Assembly (NCBI RefSeq): GCF_025989125.1
Contig: NZ_JAPDNR010000001.1
Span: 974,301 to 1,038,300, forward strand
From: Chitinophaga nivalis
GTDB taxonomy: Bacteria; Bacteroidota; Bacteroidia; Chitinophagales; Chitinophagaceae
Direction: 5' to 3'
DNA length: 64,000 nucleotides
Part shown: piece after piece, positions 25,233-37,200 of the stretch
Numbering within the stretch: the first letter of the stretch is position 1
Layout of the letters: the number at the start of each line of letters is the position of its first letter
Translations under genes and position numbers: made by a program
Notes under the pieces: model-generated
The model's database searches: none
Told to the model about the DNA's origin: nothing
The model's input: the letters and a program-made list of their open reading frames with translations, nothing else

Positions 25233-28200
25233 ATGCATTCAAACGCTACTCCTTATTGCCCTCTTATTGTACGCACTTCAGTCCCGGAATCAAAAGGGAG
25301 AAAAAACACTGTGTTACGCAGTGGATGGACTACCCGTAAGGGAGTTACAGGTATGGCCTGGAAAAGCCTCCTGTTACTGCTCTTACTTTTCGGAACAGGC
25401 ATCAAAGTGGGTTGGTCCCAGTCCTATACGCAACGGGTATACGCTAATACGCAGGCAAAAGGTAATACTGGTCTGTGTGTACTATGCGATGTACTCAATC
25501 CCACCAATGCCACTGATGTTACTGGCAGTTTCCTGAATACCTATTCTACCATTACTGCTGGTGTATCCCTGTTATCAGCTACACAATATCAGGACCTGAT
25601 ATTTCCGTCAGGACAACTACCTAATGGCTCAGACGGCGCCATTGTAAAAATAGGTACTGGTGGTATACTCACTGCCCAGTTGCTGGGAGGTATCTACGTA
25701 CAGGCCTATAATGGTAATACAGCTGTTGGTAACCGCGAAACAGCCAATGATGCGCTGCTCGGGCTCCTGGCTGCCGGCAATCAGGCAGAAGTTTATCTGG
25801 CCCCTCCCAATGTTCCTTACGACAGGGTAAGGGTAACCATCGATGCCGGCTTGCTCGGCGCTGCTGTCAACATTAATGTATTTGCTGCCTATTATAATAA
25901 ACCGGCAACCGGCACACTCGCCTGCGACCGGCCTATAGATGTTTTATCTGGCCTCAGCGGAAATGTAGGCGCCCTCGGTAGCGTAGTCAATGCACCTTTG
26001 GCGATAGATAACAACCCCGCTACTTCTGCTTCCTTGAATACCGTATTGAGCGCCACCGGTTATGCACAGGTAACGGCTATCTTTCCCGGTCTTTCAAAAA
26101 ATGGTGACTCAGTAGCCCTCATATTATCTAACCCCGCCTCCATATTAACAATACAATTATTAAATGCACTAACCATTATTACCTATAATGGTCAAACAAA
26201 AGTAGACAGTATCACCGGCTCCAGTGGCCTCCTCTACTTGGCACTGCTTTCGGGAGGAAGCGGGCCGCAAACGGTCCGGTTTAAACCTACCGCTCCTTTT
26301 GATCATATACAATTAAGATTCGGCGCACTGGTAAATGCGCTTTCGTCGCTTAATGTACATGAGATCCTGCGATACCCGCCGGCACCTGCTGCCAATCCGG
26401 CTCTCCGTACTACCTGCGTAGGAACTCCGATTACTTTAAACGTAAGTAATCCGGATGCTACACTTACTTATAAATGGTATGACTCCACACAGACAACAGT
26501 TGTACAAACAGGTACCAGTTACAGTCCACCGGTAAATGTTGCCGGCAGTTTCCGTTACTATGTTTCTGCTACCAGAACCAACTGTACAACCGAATCAGCA
26601 AAAGCACTGGTCAATGTATTGGTAAATAACCCGTCCATTGCTACAGATGTTACTGTACCACCGACTACGGTATCCTGTACCGGTGATACTGTGAAGATTA
26701 CCCCAACTACTACCTTCATACATCATCCGGTATTCCGATGGTATAAGGATAATAATAAAACAACCGCTATCACCGATGGTCTCACAGAAGGCGCGGTGAA
26801 ATATTTTGTGGCCGCCAATGGCAGATTAAGTGTAACAGGACTGGCCTCCGGTACCTATAATTATTTTGTGAGTGTGGAAGATAGCCTCCATTGTGCTAAC
26901 GTAGCCGGTACACTGGCCACTGCTTCGGTTACTGTAGGTGCGAAACCGGCAGCACCGGTAGTGGTACCTGTACTGTCTACCACAACCGGTCAAACCGTTA
27001 CCTTAACCGCTGCTGATGTACCCGGTGCTAATATCTTCTGGTACAGCGATACTACGCAGGCGCCTATCGGTACTGGTCCGAGCTTCGTGGTAGGGCCCTT
27101 TACCGTACCGGGTGTGAATATCTATTTCGCCAGTGTAAAATTATCCGGCGGATGTGAATCATTCCGTGTACCCGTTACCGTTACAGTTACCGGACCGGTA
27201 ATACCTACTTCCTGTAACGTACCTACCAGTCAGGCAACCGGTACTACTTTAGGTTGTATCCTGTGTAATGTAATGGATCCGACAAATGATATTGATAACG
27301 ACCCCAATAACTTTACCCGCCTGAATATTCCGGTAGGCTTACTGGGTGGTTCTGTTTATCAGGAACTGATCTTCCCCGTACTGGGGGCAGCTACCGACAG
27401 CCTCCGGCTGGACCTGGCTTCTCCGGGTGGTTTGGCAGATGTAGGCCTGCTGGCAGGAACCGTTATCTCTGTATATAATAATACAACCCTGATCAGAAGA
27501 GATACGATTGCGGATGTACTTACACTGCGTCTCTTATCCGGTACCCGTTACACCGTAACCGTACCTACCGGCGCACCTTATAACAAGGTGGAAATAAGAA
27601 TGACCGGTGTGGCTAACCTGCTTACCTCCCTCGATATCTACGGGGTGAGAGCAGTCAGTCCGAATCCGGCGCTCAGTGTTGGCGGTACTACGGTTTGCGT
27701 GGGACAACGTGCGGTATTAACTGCTACACCGGTATCCGGTACTTCGGTGCGCTGGTATGCAGACTCCACTTCTACCAGCATCCTCAGCAACCAGCCTACC
27801 TATACTACCGATACCCTGCGCACAGCGGGTACCTTTAAATATTATGTACAGGTAGTAGGCGCTAATGGTTGCGCCAATCCGGAACGTGTACCCGTGATTG
27901 TTACCGTAACCGCCACCGCTACTGCTGCAGATATTACCCTGGCTGACACCACCAACTCCTGTATCAATACGAATACAGTATTGGCGCCGACAGCTACCGG
28001 TGTAACTGCTCCGGTATTTAAATGGTATAAAGACGCCAATAAAACGGTAGCCATTACCAATGGCCTGATAGAAGGCGCTGTGAAATACGCGGTGGATAGC
28101 ACAGGTAAACTGACCATTACCGGATTAACTACGGGCAACTATACTTATTATGTAAGTGTATCCGGCAGCAACCGTTGTGAAAATGTAGCGGGCGCTCTGA

Positions 28201-31200
28201 AAGCTGCCCATGTGAAAATTACGGCAGCACCAAATCCACCGGTACTCAACCAGGCCTATGCAGTTACAACCGGTTTGCCATTAACGTTGCTGGCTACGCC
28301 GGTACCAGGTGCTACTATCGAGTGGTACATTGATACCCTGCAGGCACCGATAGCTACCGGTAATTCCCTGACACTGGCTCCATTCAGTACGCCGGGCATC
28401 TATACCTATTATGCAGGTGTAAGATTGCCGGGTGGTTGCGTATCTGCCCGTGTACCGGTGGTGATCACTGTTACCGGTCCGGTAGTGCCTACCAGCTGTA
28501 ATGTACCTACCAGCCAGTTAACCGGTACTACCTTAGGTTGTATCTTATGTAGTGTTACCAACCCTACCAACGACATCGATAATGATCCCACCAACTTTAC
28601 CCGCCTTAATATTCCGGTAGGTTTACTGGGAGGTTCTGTTTATCAGCAGTTGATTTTCCCTGCACCAGGCGCCGCTACCGACAGTATCCGGCTGGATCTG
28701 GCTTCTCCGGTAGGACTGGCTGATGTAAGTCTCCTCGGTGGTGCGGTGATATCTGTATATAATAATACCACTTTGGTAAGCAGAGATACGATTGCCGATC
28801 TGCTGACCTTACGCTTATTAACCGGCAACCGCTTCACGGCAACGGTACCTACCGGTGCACCTTACGACCGAGTGGAAGTAAGAATGACCGGTGTGGCTAA
28901 TCTGCTCACTTCTCTGGATATCTACGGCGTAAGAGCGGTGGCACCAAGTCCTGCAGTAGCTGCCGGCGGTACGACGGTTTGTATTGGTCAGCGTGCGGTG
29001 TTAACAGCTACGCCTGCTGCTGGTACTACGGTTCGCTGGTATGCAGATTCTACTGCTACCACAGTATTGAGCACCAACAACACCTATACCACCGACACAC
29101 TGAAAACAGCCGGCATAGTTAAATACTACGTGCAGGCAGTAGCAGCCAATGGTTGCGCCAATCCTGACCGGGTACCAGTGATCGTTAACGTAACAGCAGG
29201 AGCTACCGCAGCAGATATTACGCTGGCGGATACTACTTTGTCCTGCCTGGGTACTACTACCATCCTGGCGCCTACTGCAACTGGTGTAACAGATCCGAAA
29301 TTCAGATGGTATAAAAACGCCAACAAAACAATTCCGATCACAAATGGCCTGACAGAAGGCAATGTAAAATATGCGCTGGACAGCACAGGTAATCTTACCA
29401 TTACCGGATTGTCTGCAGGTAACTACACCTATTATGTGAGCGTATCCGGTACCAACCGTTGTGAAAACGGACCTGGCGCTCTGAAAGCGGCTCATGTAAA
29501 AGTAACGGCAGCACCAAATCCGCCGGTACTGACCCAAACCTACGCTGTTACTACCGGTCAGCCGTTGACGTTACTGGCTACACCAGTACCGGGTGCTACC
29601 ATCGAATGGTATACCGATACCCTGCTGGCACCGATAGCTACCGGTAATTCCATTACCCTGCCTCCTTTCAACAGTCCTGGTGTATATACTTATTACGCAG
29701 GTGTGAGAGGTGCAGGCGGTTGTGTATCTACCCGCGTACCAGTGGTGATCACTGTTACCGGTCCGGTAATACCTACCAACTGTAATGTGCCTACCAGCCA
29801 GTTAACCGGTACTACCCTGGGTTGTATCTTATGTAGTGTTACCAACCCAACCAACGACATCGATAATGATCCAACCAACTTCACCCGCCTGAATATTCCG
29901 GTAGGTTTACTGGGAGGTTCTGTTTATCAGCAGTTGATTTTCCCTGTAAAAGGCGCGGCTACCGACAGTATCCGGCTGGATCTGGCTTCTCCGGTAGGAT
30001 TGGCAGATGTAAGCCTGCTGGGTGGTGCTGTGATATCTGTATATAATGATAGCATTCTGGTAAGCAGAGATACGATTGCCGATCTGCTGACCTTACGCTT
30101 ATTAACCGGCAACCGCTTCACGGCAACGGTACCTACCGGTGCACCTTACGACCGCGTGGAAGTAAGAATGACCGGTTTGGCCAACCTGCTCACTTCTCTG
30201 GATATCTATGGTGTAAGAGCCGTAGGACCGAATCCGGCTATAGCCAGTAAAGAAGTAACCATATGTGCTGGTCAGCGTGCGGTATTAACCACCACACCTG
30301 CCGCTGGTACTTCCATCCGCTGGTATGCCGATTCCACTACGACAGTGATCCTGAGTACAAACAGTACCTACACGACAGATACCCTGAAAATTGCAGGTAC
30401 CTATAAATATTACGCACAGGTGGTAGCAGCCAATGGTTGCGCCAACCCTGATCGTATACCATTCACGGTGTTTGTAACACCTACTGCTACCGCAGCGGAT
30501 ATTAACCTGGCGGATACCACTGTTGCCTGTGCAAGCAAAGACGCAGTACTGGCGCCAAAAGCAACCGGCGTAACCGCTCCGGTATTCAAATGGTATAAAG
30601 ATGCCAGCAAAACAGTGGCGATTACCAATGGCCTGACAGAAGGTAATGTGAAATATACACTGGATAGTACCGGTGTACTCACCGTTACCGGATTAACAGC
30701 AGGTAATTATACATATTATGTAAGCGTATCCGGTACCAACCGTTGTGAAAATGCTGCCGGCGCCCTGAAAGCGGCGCATGTAAAGGTAGTCACCACTCCG
30801 GCTGCACCAATTGTAACAGGCGATGTGATTGTAAATACAGGTCAGCAGGCAACCTTAACGGCTACGACGGTTCCAGGTGCCACCATCGTTTGGTATAATG
30901 ATATCAATGCAACTACGCCGCTGGCTACTGGTAGTCCATATGTAGTAGGTCCGTTCAACAATCCGGGTACCTATACTTACTATGCTGCCGCCAGTATTGC
31001 AGGCGCCTGCGAATCTCCGCGGGTAGCTGTACGGGTAGTGGTGAATGGGCCGGTAATTCCGTCTCAGGAATGTAACGTGCCTACCAGCCAGGAATCCGGT
31101 ACCACACTGGGTTGTATCCTGTGTAGTGTAACCAATCCGAATAATAGTATCGACAGTATCAAAACAAACTTTACCCGGTTAAACATCCCGGTAGGTATAC

Positions 31201-34200
31201 TCGGAGGTTCCGTATACCAAAGACTGATCTTCCCGAACCGTGGCGCAGCGGGTGATAGCATCCGTATCAGTTTTGCAGCACCAGGTGGTTTGGCAGATGT
31301 AAGTTTACTGGGTGGGGTATTGTTATCTGTATACAACAATAATACGCTCGTAAAAGTAGATACGCTGGCTTCCTTACTGACACTCCGCTTATTGAGCGGT
31401 CAGCAGTTTGCAGCTACGATCCCTGCCACCGCTGCTTATGACCGGGTGGAAGTGAGACTCACAGGTGTATTGAACCTGCTCAATTCAATAGATATTTATG
31501 GTGCAAGAGTGTTCTACGCACACCCTGCGATCAATACAAAAGATACCACAGTATGTATCAATAACAGGGCTACGCTGCGCGTAACACCGGCGCCTGGTAC
31601 AACCGTTCGCTGGTACGCAGATTCTACCAGCAACATTGTATTAAGCACACAAACAACTTATGTAACCGATACCCTGAAAACAGCGGGTAAAGTAACTTAC
31701 TATGTAGCTGCTGTAGGTGGTCCGGCTAATTGTCCGAACCCTGCACGTGTACCGGTAAGCGTTACTGTAACGCCTGCTCCTGCTGTACCGGGTGCACCGC
31801 AGACAGTGAATGTATGTCCGGGCACCGATGCGGTACTGGCCGTAGCTAATCCTGTAAAAGGCTATCGCTACAACTGGTACAATGTGGCTACAGGTGGTAC
31901 CAAACTGAATTCCGACAGTGGCTTCACTTACAAAGTACCTGCCGTAAGTAAGGATACTACTTTCTATGTGGAAGCTGTCAGCAGTTGTGGTGCCGTTTCA
32001 CCAAGACAATCCTTCCGTCTTGTAATGTCTGCGGCCCTCACCGCACCTACCGTAACACCTAATCCGGATACGGTATATATAGGCGTGCAGGCCAGACTGA
32101 CAGCCACTTCTCCGGTTGCCAATGTGACCTTCAAATGGTTTGGCAGCCAGAACGGAACTGATAGTCTGTTTACCGGACCAACCTTCATTCCGCCAACCAG
32201 CAATACCCCAGGTACCGCTACCTATTGGGTGGAAGCTACCCTGGCAAGCGGAGGAACCTGTAAATCCATCCGGGTACCTGCAACAGTGGTATACATTCCA
32301 TTTGGCGGTCCGCAGGCGGTACCATGTGAAGGCGCTTCTTCACAAACGATTGGTGGTGGTGGCCTGCTGATACTGGGCAATGTTTACAACCCTGCCCTGG
32401 CAGTAGATAATGACGCCAGCACAGCCTCTTCCCTGGTGATTAACCTGGGAGCCCTGAATGCACAGGTATGGCAACGTGCTAAATTCAATGGCGTATCCTT
32501 ACCGGGCGACACCGTGAGAGTACTGGTATCTAACCCAAGTCAGGTACTGTCTGTAGGCGTACTGGGAGGTATTCAGTTAACTACCTATAATGGTAATACA
32601 CCGGGTGACTCCGTATTGATCAATAACCCGCTGCTCAAAATCACCTTGCTGAGCAGTCAGAAACAAGCATTACTGGAATTTGTACCTACCAAAGCATTTG
32701 ATGCCGTAGAACTGAAACTGAAATCAGGTATACTGGGTGCATTGACAGAAATCGACTTCAACTATGCGCAGCGTGCCCTCGTACAACCTAAAGTACAGGC
32801 CGCGCAGGTGACTGCATGTGCCGGTGGTACTGCTACGCTCAACGTACAGGATCCGGTGGCTGGTGTTACTTACCGCTGGTATACCGCTAATGGTATTTAC
32901 CTCGCAGGTAAAGATGGCAGCAGCTTTACAACAGGTGCACTGAATAGTGATACCAGCTTCTTTGTAGAAGCATTCAGAAATGGTTGTGCAAGCAAAGGCA
33001 GAACAAAAGTAGATGTGAAAGTAGCTGCCAAACCTGCAGCACCAACCGTACAGGCAGCAAGTGTGGAAGTTTGTACCGGCTCGGATGCCGTACTGGCCGT
33101 AGCAAATCCTGTAAAAGGATACAGCTATAACTGGTACAACGTAGCTACAGGTGGTACCAAACTGAATACCGACAGTGGATTTACATTCAAAGTAGTGAAT
33201 GTGACCGCACAGGCGATCTACTATGTAGAAGCCGTGAACGACAGCTGTAATACTATTTCTGCTACCAGAACAGCCGTAACCGTGAAACCGGCCGCCGCAC
33301 TGGCGCCGCCAACCGTTACACCGGCTGTAGATACCGTAGCCGTGAATCAGCAACCGGTGTTCAAAGCCACTGCTGCTTCTGCCAATGCGGTATTCTACTG
33401 GTTTGCTTCTCAGACAAGTACAGATACTTTATTCAAAGGAGCATTGTTTGCCGCTCCGGCTTCCCCGGCTCCGGGTACCGTTACCTACTGGGTGGAAGCA
33501 GTACTGCCAGGTGCTACTATCTGTAAATCACCGAGAGTACCTGCTACCGCTATTACCATCATCCCTGGTCAGGATCCTGTTCCTTGTGAAGGCGCTACCG
33601 GACAAACGATCGGTGGATCAGGCCTGCTGATACTGGGTAATGTGTTTAATCCACAGCTGGCGGTAGATAATAACGTCAACACGGCATCTTCCCTGGTGAT
33701 CAACCTGGGTGTATTAAATGCCAGTGTATGGCAAAAAGTAACCTTCAATGGTATATCCACACCAGGTGATACCGTAAGGGTATTACTCTCTGCTCCTGCA
33801 CAGGTACTTTCTGCAGCAGTACTGGCCAGCATCCAGCTGACTACGTACAACGGCAACACACCGGGCGATTCTATCCTGGTATCTAATCCGTTGCTGCATC
33901 TGAGCCTGTTCCCGGGTAGCAGACGTGCCCTGCTCTCTTTCGTTCCAACCAAACAGTTTAATGCGGTAGAACTGAAACTGAAATCAGGTGTACTGGGTGC
34001 CCTCAATGAAGTAGACTTCAATTATGCACAACGTGTGATTGCACAGCCGAAAGTACAAACCAGCAATGTGTCTGTATGTAAAGGCAAACGTGCCACCCTC
34101 AGTGTAACAAACCCTGTTGCAGGCGTTGTTTACAGCTGGTACGACAGCAAAGGCATTCACTTGCTGGATAGCATCGCTTACCAGACACCGGCAACCCTCG

Positions 34201-37200
34201 ATTCAGGTATTTACAACTATACTGTAAGAGCCAGCAGAAACAATTGCGTAGGCGCGGCATCCGCTGCAGCACAGGTTACCGTTCTGGGCTTACCAAAAGC
34301 ACCGATACCAGCCAGTGGCAACAGTACCTCCACTTGTCTGAATACACCAGTAACCCTCAGCGTAAACGCGGTACCAGGTGTAACCTTCAACTGGTATACC
34401 ACAGCTACCGGTGGTGCATTGCTGGCAGGCAATACAAATAGTTATACCACGCCGGCCAACCTGCCGGTAGGTTCCTACACATTCTATGTAGAAGCCGTAA
34501 ATGCTAATAACTGCGCAAGCGACAGCGCACGTACGAAGGTTGGCCTGAGAGTAGATAGTGCAGCTACTGCAGCAGATATCAACGCAGCAGATCAGTCAGT
34601 ATGTGTGGGCGGCACGGTAGTGTTGACACCAACCACTACAACCATACCGAACCCGGTATTCAAGTGGTATGCTAATCCTGACAGAACAGGACCTATCACG
34701 AAAGGCGTGAGCGCAACAGGCGTATTGACCATTCCTGGATTGGCTGCCGGTACTTATACTTACTATGTAAGCGTAAGCAACAGCGGCAGATGTGAAAATG
34801 CGGCCGGCTCACTGAAAGCAGTGAAAGTAACGGTGAATAATCCGGCTACGGCGCCTGATATTGTGCTCGCAGATACTACTATCTGTGCGCAGGGTACCGT
34901 GAAGCTGACCGCCACCAGTACCACTGTTACCAATCCGGTATTCAAATGGTATAAAGAGGCTAGCCTGCAAACCCTGCTGTTTACCGGCGCCACTTATACT
35001 ACTCCGGTTATCACGGCAAAAACTTCCTACTATGTAACTGTAGAAGGCGATAACAGATGCGCCAATATAGCTGGTAATGCGAAAGTGGTAACTGTAACCG
35101 TACTCAATGTACCGGTACCGATTATCAAAGCATCTGCCATCAGTATCTGCGTAGGTGATTCTGCGGTATTAACCGTGCAGAATGCAGATAACCAGTATAC
35201 TTACCGCTGGTACAATGTACCAACAGGTGGTACACCGATCTTCACCGGTACTACCTATGTAGTGAAAGGCCTCACGGCTTCCGCAGACTTCTATGTAGAA
35301 GCAACGGCCGCTAACTGCAGCAGTGCTACCAGAGCGAAAGTGTCCATCGGCGTTGGCACCGCACCGGTTCCAATCCTGGAAGCTAATAATGTAACCGTTT
35401 GTCAGGGCGGAACTGCAGTACTGAAAGTTATCTCCAGTACTAATGGTATCACCTACAGATGGTATACTACCCCAACAGGTGGTACGCCTATTTTCACCGG
35501 ACCAATCTTTACTACGCCGGCACTGAATGCAAATACTACTTATTATGTAGATGCAACAGGTGATAGTGCCAATTGTGGTAAACCATCTGCCCGCGCTGCA
35601 GCCAAAGTAAATGTAGTACCGGTTCCACCGGCACCGGTACTGGTGAGTGCAACCGTACAGGTTTGTAAAGGCCAGAATGCGACATTGGCTGTCAGTAGTC
35701 CACAGGCAGGTGCTACTTACCAATGGTACAATACTGCAACAGGCGGCACCTTGTTATTCACCGGTCCTGTTTATGAAGTGGTAGCTCCGGATAGCACCGT
35801 AAGCTACTATGTACAGGCCCTGATTAATGGTGGTTGCCCAAGCGCCAGCAGGACGAAAGCAACCGTTAATGTGATCAGTATACCGGCAACACCGGTGGTG
35901 GCTGCATCTGCTGCATTTGTTTGCCAGGGCGGTACCGTAACGCTCAATATTGTAAATCCGGTACCAGGTACCACTTATCGCTGGTACAATGCAGCTACCG
36001 GTGGCACCTTACTGGCTACCGGCGCGAGCTACACAACCGGACCGCTGAACACCAGCACCGACTTCTATGCAGAAGCCAGCAATGGTAACTGTAGCAGTAC
36101 AGCCAGAGCGAAAGTATCCATCGGAGTAGGTCAGGCGCCTACGCCAACACTGGAAGCCAATGCACTGACTATCTGTAACGGTACAAAAGCTACCTTCCGG
36201 GTAACATCTGCTACGAATGGCGTTACCTATAAATGGTATAATACCCCAACAGGCGGTACACCAATATTCACCGGACCTGTATTTACTTCTGATCCGCTTA
36301 CAGCCAGCACCGACTTCTATGTAGAAGCAGTGGGTAACAGCGGTCAGTGTGGTGATCCGTCTGCAAGAGTGAAAGCATCTGCTACCGTAGTATCAGCTCC
36401 GGCTGCACCACAGGTGGTGGCAACAGCACTGAAAACATGTGCAGGCACAGGTATCACGGTAGCGGTGAAAGCACCGCAGGCTGGTATTACCTACGAATGG
36501 TACGATCAGGCAACCGGAGGTAATCTGCTGTTTACCGGTGCGGTATACAATGTACCGGTGGTAACCCGCAATACTACTTATTATGTGCAGGCTACGGTAG
36601 GTGCAGGTTGTACCAGCGCTACCAGAACCGGCGTGAGTGTAACTGTAGATCCGGCTCCGCCAATCCCGGCTGTAGTGGCAGACGATGTGGTGACCTGTAT
36701 CGGTGGTACTGCTACCTTTACGATACAGAATCCGGATCCGACATTTACTTATCGCTGGTATGATGCACCATCCAATGGTACATTGCTGGCTACCGGTACC
36801 GCATACACGACTGCAGTACTGGCGAAAACTACGACTTATTACCTGGAAGCTGTTAACAGCGCAGGTTGCAGCAGCGCCCGCAAAGGCATCAAAGCAACTG
36901 TGGTAACTACCATCGACGCACCGTTGGCCGATCCGCTGACGATATGCAGTGGTAAAACAGGCGTATTGTCTGTGAAGAACAGACAAACAGGTGTGATCTA
37001 CAGCTGGTACACAACTCCACAGGGTGGTACCGCGGTATTCAAAGGTGCAGACTTCACCATCACTCCGACAACAAGTGCTGTTTACTATGTAGAAGCATCT
37101 ACCAGTGGTGGTTGTGTAAGCGCCAGCAGAACGCAGGTGAACGTAACAGTTAATCCTGCACCAACTGCACCGGCAGTAGCCGCCGCTACACTCGATGTAT